The notes under the pieces are model-generated. The model had not been told where the DNA came from, searched no databases, and saw only the letters and a list, made by a program, of their open reading frames with translations. The translations under genes were made by a program, and so were the position numbers. 64,000 nt of DNA from Spirosoma validum (GTDB lineage Bacteria; Bacteroidota; Bacteroidia; Cytophagales; Spirosomataceae), in assembly GCF_014699035.1 (NCBI RefSeq), contig NZ_JACXAA010000018.1, positions 26,184 through 90,183 on the forward strand, given 5' to 3'. Position 1 is the first letter of the stretch. Each line of letters starts with the position of its first letter. This document shows positions 17,500 to 26,554 of the stretch, in pieces.

Positions 17500-19515
17500 T
17501 CATTGTTGGAAATAGTCGATTTTGTCAGCGTCAACGTTATTGTTGACCCGGTTTTCTCCGCCACTACCCCCCAAAATGACTGAGCTCATCGTCAAAACAC
17601 CCGTTGTCGCCCCTGGTGTTAACGTACCTGTGAAGCCAAAGGATAGCTTGTCACCTGCAGGCACAACTGAAGTAGTAGTTAAAATATAATACGTAGGATC
17701 CAGGCTATTGCATGTCCAGAGTGTATTTTGGACTGTTTTATTGTTAATTGAGGTGGCGTTAGTCGGAAATGAAAGACTGATTTTGGCATCTCGTGTTACC
17801 TTAACTGTAATAAGGCCATTGGTCGCTATTGAATTCAGTTCTACGACATCCACGACAACGGTAATTTCTGTTGTACCATAAATCGTTGAAGGGCGGGCGT
17901 AAATGATAGGGGTTAAATCGGGTAAAGTTTTAACACCGAAATTAACGTCTGTCACACTGTTCGTACTTACCGCTACTGAAATAACGCCGTCGGGAGTGCC
18001 ATCGCTCCCCGAACCAGTACCAATGTGTTCACCAGTGTTAATCACTCCACCTGTGAGCGTAGTACTGGGAGGACCAGAGCCCACTACAGCGGGGTAATTG
18101 CTTAGTACTATCGAGTAAGAGGCATTAGGCGTAACATTTGTAAAAGCATAAGTGCCGTTGGTAAGCGTAGTCGTGGCTTTTACTTTTCCATCGGAGCCCA
18201 CCAGACTGGCTGAGAACGTATTGCCCGAAAGAGTATTGACTGGCGTACCATTAACCGTTCCATCTGTCAGACCATTGCTATCATTAAAGACACTACCCGA
18301 AATAGTAATGGAGGAAGTTGTTGGGATGTTACCACTGAACGGGAAGAAATGCATCTCCCCGCCTGAGTGGACAAGAGAGTTGGCGATCAATTGGCCTTCT
18401 ATATTTGCCTGATTGATCGTTTTAACCACATCTGCAAAAGGGGCCAAAACACTACCTGAAATTTGTGAATTACCTGCAATTTGAAGGTTCGTCGTGTTGT
18501 AAAAATTCCACAAAATATAAGGCGTCCCATTACCCATTCCCCCTTGGTTAGGCGTGTTCCAGACAAAGGTGGTTCCCGCAGCATCAACATTAATGACTAA
18601 TACGCGATTTGCCGAAGGTTTTTTGTTACTGTCATTCGAATAGGTTAGAGTCTGAATCTTATTCAAATCAGATCCTTTTATATTCCAGACGTTAATACTA
18701 TACTCTAGATTTACATAGACCTGACCAGGCATATTAGTAACATCAAGAGGATTGCCATTTGCATTGGTCAATGAAATGTTATCTGCCTTTTGGGACAAGC
18801 TTACCGAGTTAGCTTTCAACGTAGTAAAAGCACTAGCAAAAGCAACGATATTGTCTTTACAAACTGGTGTATTGGTTTCTGTTGAGCTATTGGCATTGGT
18901 ATTGATCTGAATGTATGGCTCGCTATTGTAGCCAGCCGTCGATTTAGTCACTCGCATGGTCGAGTAAGCGTTATTATCATTCTGATACCAGACTTTCAGA
19001 ACATCGCTAGACGTATTTCCCTGGCAAGCGCCAATTTTTGCGTACGTATTACTGTTGACCTGAAGAATACCACTTTGTAATTTAACGCCCTTACCAACGA
19101 CTAGACCAACTGGATAACCATTAACCATAAAGGAGCTGCCATGAGTAGCTACCTGATAATAACCGGCTACAGTCAGGTTGCCACCTATCGCCACCGGCCC
19201 ATCACTTTCGTTCGTAGACAATGTGGCATCATTTGCCAGAAACACATTAAATTTATCAGCCAGGGCAAGTGGATTTTGGGCTAGTGTCTGTGAAAACTGT
19301 CCTACACTTAGAAAACAAACAAGTACTAAAGCGCGATAAATTTTCGAAAATGAATAAGTAAATGACGATAAGCTAATCAGCGAATAATTCGACTTGGTAT
19401 GTTGAGCAGCATTTTTATCAGATAGAGACTGCTTAGCTTTTGCTGTATGCGTATAAATATATTCAGAGTAAGCACTAGATATAATTGTGGATAGAAACAA
19501 TTTAATAGTCTTCAT
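17500..19515 (-). CDS. Choice-of-anchor A surface protein with SdrD-B-like and YFQQ modules
   Basis: A 671-residue exported protein. The N-terminal 80 residues form an unusually long leader with one hydrophobic stretch (ALVLVCFLSVGQFSQTLA). Residues about 82-380 are a choice-of-anchor A domain (ADKFNVFLANDATLSTNESDGPVAIGG style opening). Residues about 400-500 form an SdrD-B-like domain (SGSVFNDSNG, GTYAFTNVTPNASYSIVLS). The last 140 residues are the module shared with the 285-residue proteins at 5954-6811 and 58155-59012, ending DKIDYFQQ. Choice-of-anchor A proteins are cell-surface or matrix proteins; the terminal module may serve anchoring or assembly. An alternative internal start would shorten the leader. 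Confidence 0.8.
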   Translation of the reverse strand: MKTIKLFLSTIISSAYSEYIYTHTAKAKQSLSDKNAAQHTKSNYSLISLSSFTYSFSKIYRALVLVCFLSVGQFSQTLAQNPLALADKFNVFLANDATLSTNESDGPVAIGGNLTVAGYYQVATHGSSFMVNGYPVGLVVGKGVKLQSGILQVNSNTYAKIGACQGNTSSDVLKVWYQNDNNAYSTMRVTKSTAGYNSEPYIQINTNANSSTETNTPVCKDNIVAFASAFTTLKANSVSLSQKADNISLTNANGNPLDVTNMPGQVYVNLEYSINVWNIKGSDLNKIQTLTYSNDSNKKPSANRVLVINVDAAGTTFVWNTPNQGGMGNGTPYILWNFYNTTNLQIAGNSQISGSVLAPFADVVKTINQANIEGQLIANSLVHSGGEMHFFPFSGNIPTTSSITISGSVFNDSNGLTDGTVNGTPVNTLSGNTFSASLVGSDGKVKATTTLTNGTYAFTNVTPNASYSIVLSNYPAVVGSGPPSTTLTGGVINTGEHIGTGSGSDGTPDGVISVAVSTNSVTDVNFGVKTLPDLTPIIYARPSTIYGTTEITVVVDVVELNSIATNGLITVKVTRDAKISLSFPTNATSINNKTVQNTLWTCNSLDPTYYILTTTSVVPAGDKLSFGFTGTLTPGATTGVLTMSSVILGGSGGENRVNNNVDADKIDYFQQ

Positions 19516-20199
19516 CGAGCCTGACTTTGTTTAATGGTATATGTCTACAAAATCCTACAGATTATGCTTGATTCGTAGTTGCAACCTGGACTTTATAAAA
19601 ACCCGAAAGTCACTCGTTACACCAAAAACAGTCGACTTATTATTATTCAATTAAACTCAAACAGCTTCCTTAGTTTAAACTTCTATTATACAGACACATA
19701 CAATTAAAAAACATAATACTCAGCTATAAATATTTACATTTATAAAAATAGATTTCTTTTTGGTTATCAGCCTTTATTTATATTTAAATTTTAGTTTATC
19801 TTTAGTAATAATCAATTAAAATGTGATTCATAAATTTAATATATTACACATTTTGTTACCGCCTTATTATTTACTCTGACGAGGTATATTTCAACTACTC
19901 ATCTTGAAGAATAAAAAATTGCTGGCGGTAGCACAACCTATCCATTTCTAATTGAAAATTCATAAATAAGATATACCGTATAAGCATACTTTACTGAACG
20001 AATGAACAGCCATTAGAGTAGAAAAATAGTGAAAACGTTGGCTATTTTAAAGTGGAAGAAGTATATGACAATTGTATAATTTTACTTAAAAGTTATACTA
20101 AAATACTAATATCATTAGTAATAGACTTCGTCGTCGTTCCTTAGTTACCTATTGTGAATTTGTATCATGTATAGCCAGCGGGTCAACAGTAAGATGAAT
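19516..20199. other. AT-rich intergenic region, no gene seen
   Basis: Nearly 700 bases without a convincing frame. The stretch next to 19515 must hold the promoter of the surface protein gene. I see no repeats or RNA gene in it. Confidence 0.55.
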
Positions 20200-20267
20200 A
20201 TACGCAACTGGCTTCTTGGGGTATAGCTTCTAAACCTAAGCTATACCCCAGGAAGCCAGTTGCGTAT
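20200..20267. repeat. 68-base near-perfect palindrome
   Basis: Two 30-base arms (20200-20229 and 20238-20267) are complementary except for one position, which becomes a G-U pair in RNA. The loop is ctaaacct. No T-tract follows on the + strand (agatcaataa), so it is not a standard terminator. It lies between the surface protein gene and a truncated sigma-factor relic. It could be a REP-type hairpin, a small mobile palindrome or a strong RNA hairpin. Confidence 0.8.
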
Positions 20268-20314
20268 AGATCAATAACCAGAGAAGCAGCTTTTCTGATA
20301 AGATCAGAATGTGT

Positions 20315-20488
20315 TCATGTTCGTTTAATTAATCGCTTTTTGCTTACAGTAGATGATACGTTATACTGATGATGCACTTTGTCCACATACCGCTCATAAA
20401 GCAGTTTAAAATAATCAGGTGATCTGTTGAGCCGGTATTGAGCAATAAGTTCCTGGTTGGTTAAGAAAGAGTCGTTAGAACGTGACAT
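20315..20488 (-). pseudogene. Truncated sigma-70 factor N-terminal fragment
   Basis: A 57-codon frame starting MSRSNDSFLTNQELIAQY and continuing LLYERYVDKVHHQY matches the N-terminus and the start of region 2.1 of the sigma factor at 42731-43282 (LTDEEVIRQ, LYKRYVSKVYQ). It then runs into unrelated residues and stops. This is the third member of the same sigma subfamily in the window and clearly a truncated one. Confidence 0.7.
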
Positions 20489-20929
20489 ATTGGGTAAGAG
20501 TTATGGATTATTCAATGTGAAAGCTAACTACCCAACGTGTCTGAATTGTCGGGGCAAAGCGTAATCGACCAAATTTAAAATCCGCTGGCAAGTAACGCTC
20601 ATACCCATTGATTCGCTAACACTCTCGTTGCATTCTTTAACGCTCTCGTTGCATCTGAAGGAAAAGTCTACAGTTCAGGTTTCCTGAAGAAGTTGTCGTG
20701 TTGATATAAAGGACGGGATGAATGCAGATAAGCCATCCAGCAGATGACCTGGCTAAGTGTGCTGGAACGGATCATTTATTAGCCAGAAAATTAGTTAGCC
20801 TATTTATACCGACCCTAAAAGATTTTAGCGATTGAGGTCAGTCTTTCACATATAAATTGTATTTTACACATCTTTTATTAAGTTTATTCAATTGTAGATT
20901 TTCAACAATCAGGTTGTTTATAAGCAACA
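20489..20929. other. Upstream region of the sigma/FecR operon
   Basis: No gene seen. It contains two tandem 21-base units described separately (20618-20658). The last 100 bases are AT-rich (ttttacacatcttttatt) and probably hold the promoter for the sigma gene at 20930, without a clear consensus. Confidence 0.5.
20618..20658. repeat. Two tandem 21-base direct repeats
   Basis: The 12-base core ctctcgttgcat occurs at 20622-20633 and 20643-20654, each preceded by taac(a/g), giving a 21-base period, two helical turns. It lies about 280 bases upstream of the sigma gene and could bind a regulator; this is inferred only from the spacing. Confidence 0.45.
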
Positions 20930-21547
20930 GTGGCCAGTTTACCTACCTTTTGGATTCATTCGACCGATCAGCAGCTTTGGCAGGGTCTTTGCGAAGGAGA
21001 TGATGCTGCTTTGACGGCTATTTTCGACCGTTACCATGTTACGTTATATAATTATGGCCGTAAACTCTCTTCCGATTCAGATTTAATCAAGGATGCAGTT
21101 CAGGAGGTCTTTATTGATATCTGGCGCATGAGAGCCACTCTATCGAGAGAAATTACGTCTATCAAATTTTATCTGTATCGTGCCTTACGTCGTCGATTGC
21201 AGCGAATCCAGGGAAAATATCAGCTCGGCGAAGATATTCAGGAGATCTATGATGACGAAACTACTTTAACCGTCATTAATGAAGAAACGGTGCAAATTGA
21301 AGAGGAGTCCCGCGACTTGCTACGTCGTCGTTTGCAGGAACTCCTCACGCAGTTACCCAAGCGGCAAGTAGAAGCCCTGACTCTATACTACTACGATGAT
21401 TTTGGCATTCGCGAAATCGCTCAGATTATGGATGTCAACGAAAAATCCGTCCGGAACTTCCTCCATCGAGGCCTTAAGGCGCTTCGCCACAATCGGAACT
21501 GGCTTATCGGTTCGCTATTAATTCTCTTGTTTTTAATCAATCAGTGA
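20930..21547 (+). CDS. ECF sigma-70 factor (FecI-like, Bacteroidota type)
   Basis: A 205-residue extracytoplasmic-function sigma factor. Region 2 spans about residues 25-90 (LTAIFDRYHVTLYNYGRKL, DAVQEVFIDIWRMR) and region 4 about 135-190 (LPKRQVEALTLYYYDDFGIREIAQIM). The C-terminus is a hydrophobic segment (WLIGSLLILLFLI), a feature of some Bacteroidota FecI-like sigmas that suggests membrane association. The start codon is GTG at 20930. A FecR-type anti-sigma gene follows after 116 bases and SusC/SusD genes follow that. By analogy with other such loci, it should transcribe the SusC operon when the STN domain of the receptor signals substrate binding. Confidence 0.88.
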   Translation: MASLPTFWIHSTDQQLWQGLCEGDDAALTAIFDRYHVTLYNYGRKLSSDSDLIKDAVQEVFIDIWRMRATLSREITSIKFYLYRALRRRLQRIQGKYQLGEDIQEIYDDETTLTVINEETVQIEEESRDLLRRRLQELLTQLPKRQVEALTLYYYDDFGIREIAQIMDVNEKSVRNFLHRGLKALRHNRNWLIGSLLILLFLINQ

Positions 21548-21663
21548 AATCTTCTCGAAAAATAGTTAGCTGGTAAAGAGGTCATCCGATGGTTTAGTGC
21601 ATCTTTCTAATTAAAGGAGAATAATTCTATATCTTCTTGTGTGGGTGCCGTTTTCTTGACACT

Positions 21664-22782
21664 ATGAAACAAGCTTCGTATTCGCTGATAGACTTTCTGA
21701 AAGACCCTGACTTTCGGGATTGGGTAAAGCATCCTGATGAAGCACAGGATATATATTGGCAGCAGTTTCAGGAGTTACACCCAGACAAGAAACCCGTATT
21801 GGAGCAGGCCCGTCAATACGTATTGGTATTAGCCGAACAGACAGCTCAGGATAAACCGTCAATGGCCGAAAGCCAGTTGATGCGGCAAACCATTCAGCAG
21901 CGAATTCACGAAACGACTATTCCATTTACGCCTTCGGTAGCCTACAACTGGTCGTGGACTCGCATAGCCGCTTCAGTAGTGCTGGTATTAGGACTAGGTA
22001 TAACGGCATATTGGTATAGTCAAAACGAAAAACAACCTCAAGGCTACCAGCGCTTTATTCAATCGGCTCCTCAGGGAACAGCATTGAGTGAAACCCGTAA
22101 TAATGACACCAAACCGCTGACCATTTTTTTAAGCGACGGTAGTTCGGTTGTGCTCCAGCCAGGAAGTCGCTTGAGTTATCCGAATACGTTAACGAAGCGC
22201 GAAGTATATCTGACGGGGAAAGCCTTTTTTGAAGTCGTGAAAGACCCTGCAAACCCGTTTTTGGTATATACGCGGGGAGTAGCCACGAAAGTCCTGGGCA
22301 CCAGTTTTTCCATTGACGCTCCTGAGACAAATCAGCCTATCAAAGTGGCGGTTAAAACTGGGAAGGTAGCGGTTTATTCACTCGATGAGACTACTTCTCT
22401 TTACCCGGAATCGACAGATTCAGAACAGAATAGTCTGGTATTGACCCCCAATCAAAGTGCTGAATACGTAGCTGATAGCCACCATTTAGTTCGAAAAACA
22501 GATACTGTTTCTACGTTCCTCCAGCCCGGTACGTTGATCGTTGCCAAGCAGTCGTTTGATTTTGATGAAACGCCCGTGTCGGACGTGTTCCGTACGCTTG
22601 AAAAAGCCTATGGTATCGATATCGTTTATAATGAATCGGCATTGGGCAAATGCTCACTGACGGCATCGCTGGTCGGCCAGCCTTTTCACGAAAAATTATC
22701 GGCAGTCTGTAAGGCCCTTGATGCTCACTACTCTATACAGGGTAATCAAGTAGTGATTACAGGTGGTCAGCGTTGTCAATAA
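21664..22782 (+). CDS. FecR-family anti-sigma factor
   Basis: A 372-residue membrane regulator. The cytoplasmic part (about 1-95) precedes one membrane segment (RIAASVVLVLGLGITAYWY, near residues 100-118). The periplasmic part carries the FecR domain (TIFLSDGSSVVLQPGSRLSYP ... FEVVKDPANPFLVYT ... VLGTSFSI) and a C-terminal DUF4974-type segment (FDFDETPVSDVFRTLEKAYGI) that resembles an STN domain. The ATG at 21664 is used; a TTG nine codons upstream is in frame but unlikely. It should hold the sigma factor of 20930-21547 inactive until contacted by the N-terminal domain of the receptor encoded next. Confidence 0.9.
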   Translation: MKQASYSLIDFLKDPDFRDWVKHPDEAQDIYWQQFQELHPDKKPVLEQARQYVLVLAEQTAQDKPSMAESQLMRQTIQQRIHETTIPFTPSVAYNWSWTRIAASVVLVLGLGITAYWYSQNEKQPQGYQRFIQSAPQGTALSETRNNDTKPLTIFLSDGSSVVLQPGSRLSYPNTLTKREVYLTGKAFFEVVKDPANPFLVYTRGVATKVLGTSFSIDAPETNQPIKVAVKTGKVAVYSLDETTSLYPESTDSEQNSLVLTPNQSAEYVADSHHLVRKTDTVSTFLQPGTLIVAKQSFDFDETPVSDVFRTLEKAYGIDIVYNESALGKCSLTASLVGQPFHEKLSAVCKALDAHYSIQGNQVVITGGQRCQ

Positions 22783-22981
22783 TCGTTACTATTCCTAACC
22801 CTAATCTGAAACACCTTAAACCCAGCTACGACCACAAAAAAGGCCAGCCATGTTGCCGCACGACTGACCTCTGAAACTCCCCTACTTACTGACCTGACGA
22901 TCTAAAGTCATTCACTGATAATGAATGGATTAGGGGGACTTTGTCGAATTTTTCGCTCACCCAACAAGCCGTAACAAATGT

Positions 22982-25900
22982 ATGCAAAAACTACCACTGG
23001 CACATGACCGTCTGTTAACAATCATGCGTATTACCTTCATCCAATGGTTTTTGGTGTGTGCGCTAGCCGGAATGTCATGGGCACGTGATGGAAGAGCGCA
23101 ACAACTTCTCGACCAGAAAGTTACAATTCAGGTCGAAGGACAGCATGTAAAAAAAGTACTACAACAGATTGAAAAACAAGTTGATGCACGATTCGTTTTT
23201 AGTCCGCAACTGATTCAATCCAACCGTAAAATAACCGTACGCAGTCAGGCAGAGCCACTTGCGGATGTCCTGAATCGTATCCTGAAACCACTTCAACTGA
23301 CCTACGAAGTCAGCGGGAATAACATCATTATCAAGCCCGAACACACTGCTAAATCGGCTCAGAACGGCGAGATTAAACCCGTAGAATCTACGACTCTTGA
23401 CGTAGCTGTACGTACCATTACCGGTATCGTTGCAGACGCGGGTGGCGAAGCTTTACCAGGCGTAAACGTTCTGATAAAAGGAACACAAAAAGGCACAACG
23501 ACTGACGCGACAGGCCAATTCAGAATCGATATGGCCGATACCGAAACAACGTTGGTTTTCAGCTTCGTTGGCTATCTGAAACAGGAAGTTGCTGTCAGCA
23601 GCCAGACATCCCTATCGGTAACGATGACCGCCGATACCAAGTCACTGGGCGAAGTGGTCGTGGTCGGTTACGGTACGCAGAAACGCTCTGACGTAACGGC
23701 GGCCATCGCTTCAGTGCCGATGAGCGAAGTGAAAGACATGCCTGTATCGAACGTAGCAACGGCCTTACAGGGAAAAATTCCCGGCGTTGTTATTCAGCAG
23801 AGCAGTGGCGCACCCGGCAGTACGCCAGCAATCAAAATCAGGGGATTCGGATCGATCAGCGCGGGTAACTCACCTCTGGTTGTAGTCGATGGCAATATTG
23901 TTGGTTCGAACGTATTTGGGTTATTGAACAGCATCGACATTGAAAGCATCGACGTATTGAAAGACGCTTCGTCTACAGCCATCTACGGCTCAAAAGGGTC
24001 GAACGGGGTTTTGCTGGTAACGACGAAACGCGGAAAACCTGGCCGGACAAGCGTTAATCTGGATGTGTATACGGGTTTTCAGGTGGTGACGAAAAAAATC
24101 GACCTGTTGAACTCACAGCAGTACGCTGAATTCGCCAGAGAAGCCGCTAATACGGCTTATGTGGAGAACGTAGCAGGTGGTAAAGCAACGGATCCCAACA
24201 GCGTTCGGCCAGCCAGTTATCTACGCTACCGCTACCCGAGGGGCGATCTGTTCGACTGGTTCAATTACGACGATCCAACCAACGTAGCAAACCTACCCTA
24301 TACCGATTTTCAGGATCTGATTTTCCGGAAGGCTAAAATGAGCAGCTATCAGCTTTCGGTTTCGGGCGGTAACGAAAAAGCCCGTTTTTTGGTCAGTGGC
24401 AGCTATTTAAAGCAGGATGGTATCATTCTGAAATCGTCACTGGATCGGTACATTTTCCGGGCTAATGTCGAAGTCAATCTTTTACCCAGACTTAAACTTG
24501 GGTTTAATCTTAATCCTTCCTTCCGAACCCAGCAGGAAGTCATTGCTGAAGGTCAGTGGTTTAACGGCGGAATCATCACTGCAGCGTTAGCAGCCATACC
24601 GATGGCCCCAATTTATGCTGCGGACGGTTCTTACTCGTCTCAACTGGCGTTAGGTGCGCCTTATAACTTGCCGGGCGTTACCAACCCACTGGCCAATATT
24701 ACCGAATACAGCAGCCCCTATCAATCCTCAAATCTGCTGGGTAATCTCTACGCCGAATACAGTTTCCTGAACGATTTTACGTGTCGGGTGTCGGGTAACA
24801 TCAATTTTAGCGGCAATCGACGGAATACGTATCGTACGTCGAGAATGCCACTGAGTAACGTATTACCGCCTACAACCGCAACAGGCAGTGCTTACTCGGA
24901 TCAGGGAATAGGGTGGTTGTTTAATCAGGTGCTTACGTACAACAAGACAATCAGGTCAGTTCACAATTTCGAGGCTTTAGTCGGCATGGAATCAACAACG
25001 TCGAAAGTAGAGTCGAGCAGTACGTCGGCGAGTGCTTTTGCCAATGATGTGGTTGAAACCTTAAACGGAAGCGCCCAGGGATCGACAACAACGGCCTGGT
25101 CATTTAGAACCGAAAATGCGTCGGTTTCTTATTTTGCCCGGGCCAATTACAACTTCAAAGGTAAGTATCTGGTCAATCTATCCGTTCGCCGGGATGGGTC
25201 GTCCATCTTCGGCCCAGACAATCGTTGGGGTACGTTCCCAGCGGGTTCGCTAGGGTGGCGTATTAGCGAAGAGTCATTCATGAAAGGAATACGTACCGTG
25301 TCCGAAACAAAACTTCGGGCCAGCTATGGGCTTTCGGGCAATAACGCGTTCGCTGATAATTACCCGTACGTGGCCGTTCTAAGACCTGACAACTACAGTT
25401 TCAATAATAATCTGGTCAATGGATTAGCGCCATCTTCGCTGGCCAATTCCAGGCTGGGGTGGGAGAAGAATCAGCAGTTTGATATCGGTATTGATGTGGG
25501 TTTGTTCAATAACCGCGTCTATCTGATTGCCGATTATTACCACCGAATCACAAAAGACCTGCTCTTATCGGTCAATGTTCCGTCGCTCACGGGCTTCACG
25601 ACAGCGTATAAAAACATTGGCAAGATGGAAAACAAAGGCTGGGAGTTTTCGCTGAATACACGTAACACCACCAAAGGTCTTGTCTGGACCACCACAGCTA
25701 ATCTTTCGTTCAATAGAAACAAAGTGTTGGCATTGGGTCCCACAGGTGACCCGATCCGGACGAGCAATGGTAGCATCAGCGAGATTAACATTACCGAGAT
25801 TGGTTCACCCATCGGTAGTTTCTATGGCTACAAACAAATCGGTATCTTCCAGAATCAGGCCGATCTGGACGCCAATCCCCACGACATTACGTCCCGACCA

Positions 25901-26482
25901 GGCGACGTGAAATATGTGGACGTAAACGGCGACGGTAAAATTACGGCAAACGACCGAACCAACATTGGCAACAATCAGCCCGATTTTATTTACGGACTGA
26001 CCAATTCGTCCAGCTACAAAGGTTTCGACCTGAACGTCGCGATTCAGGGAACACAGGGCGCTAAGGCACTTAACTTAGGACGGCGTTTTTTTGATAATGT
26101 CGAAGGGAATCAGAACCAGCTGACGACCGTACTAAACCGCTGGCGTTCAGAAAGTGAGCCTGGCGATGGCATAACTCCTCGCGCTAACGCCCGCACAACG
26201 GGTATCAATAACGTAGTGTCTTCTCGCTGGGTAGAAGACGCCAGCTATTTACGAATTCAGAACGTTAGTCTGGGCTACCGGCTTCCAACTGATTTGATCA
26301 ATAAAGTCAAACTACAGCAGGTACGGATTTATGTATCGGCACAAAATCTTTACACCTGGACGAAATACCTCAATTATAATCCGGAAGTAAGCAATTATGA
26401 AGGCCCGTTATCGGCAGGTATTGATTATGGAACGTACCCGTTGGCGAGAACCGTTACGTTCGGTCTCAGCGCAGGATTCTAA
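22982..26482 (+). CDS. SusC/RagA TonB-dependent receptor with STN signalling domain
   Basis: A 1166-residue outer-membrane transporter. After the signal peptide (about 1-40), residues 42-120 form an STN domain (QVEGQHVKKVLQQIE, FVFSPQLIQ), then a carboxypeptidase-regulatory-like domain (ITGIVADAGGEALPGVNV) and the plug, introduced by SLGEVVVVGYGTQKRSDVT and containing IRGFGSISAGNSPLVVVDG. The barrel ends in VTFGLSAGF. The STN domain marks it as a signal-transducing receptor working with the FecR and sigma genes just upstream. The SusD partner lies 72 bases downstream. The imported molecule is unknown but is presumably an oligosaccharide or glycoside. Confidence 0.93.
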   Translation: MQKLPLAHDRLLTIMRITFIQWFLVCALAGMSWARDGRAQQLLDQKVTIQVEGQHVKKVLQQIEKQVDARFVFSPQLIQSNRKITVRSQAEPLADVLNRILKPLQLTYEVSGNNIIIKPEHTAKSAQNGEIKPVESTTLDVAVRTITGIVADAGGEALPGVNVLIKGTQKGTTTDATGQFRIDMADTETTLVFSFVGYLKQEVAVSSQTSLSVTMTADTKSLGEVVVVGYGTQKRSDVTAAIASVPMSEVKDMPVSNVATALQGKIPGVVIQQSSGAPGSTPAIKIRGFGSISAGNSPLVVVDGNIVGSNVFGLLNSIDIESIDVLKDASSTAIYGSKGSNGVLLVTTKRGKPGRTSVNLDVYTGFQVVTKKIDLLNSQQYAEFAREAANTAYVENVAGGKATDPNSVRPASYLRYRYPRGDLFDWFNYDDPTNVANLPYTDFQDLIFRKAKMSSYQLSVSGGNEKARFLVSGSYLKQDGIILKSSLDRYIFRANVEVNLLPRLKLGFNLNPSFRTQQEVIAEGQWFNGGIITAALAAIPMAPIYAADGSYSSQLALGAPYNLPGVTNPLANITEYSSPYQSSNLLGNLYAEYSFLNDFTCRVSGNINFSGNRRNTYRTSRMPLSNVLPPTTATGSAYSDQGIGWLFNQVLTYNKTIRSVHNFEALVGMESTTSKVESSSTSASAFANDVVETLNGSAQGSTTTAWSFRTENASVSYFARANYNFKGKYLVNLSVRRDGSSIFGPDNRWGTFPAGSLGWRISEESFMKGIRTVSETKLRASYGLSGNNAFADNYPYVAVLRPDNYSFNNNLVNGLAPSSLANSRLGWEKNQQFDIGIDVGLFNNRVYLIADYYHRITKDLLLSVNVPSLTGFTTAYKNIGKMENKGWEFSLNTRNTTKGLVWTTTANLSFNRNKVLALGPTGDPIRTSNGSISEINITEIGSPIGSFYGYKQIGIFQNQADLDANPHDITSRPGDVKYVDVNGDGKITANDRTNIGNNQPDFIYGLTNSSSYKGFDLNVAIQGTQGAKALNLGRRFFDNVEGNQNQLTTVLNRWRSESEPGDGITPRANARTTGINNVVSSRWVEDASYLRIQNVSLGYRLPTDLINKVKLQQVRIYVSAQNLYTWTKYLNYNPEVSNYEGPLSAGIDYGTYPLARTVTFGLSAGF

Positions 26483-26554
26483 TGATCTACACCCATTACG
26501 TTAGTCGTTGATTAACAGACAAATATTGATTAGATTAGTCTTAACCGTCGAAAG

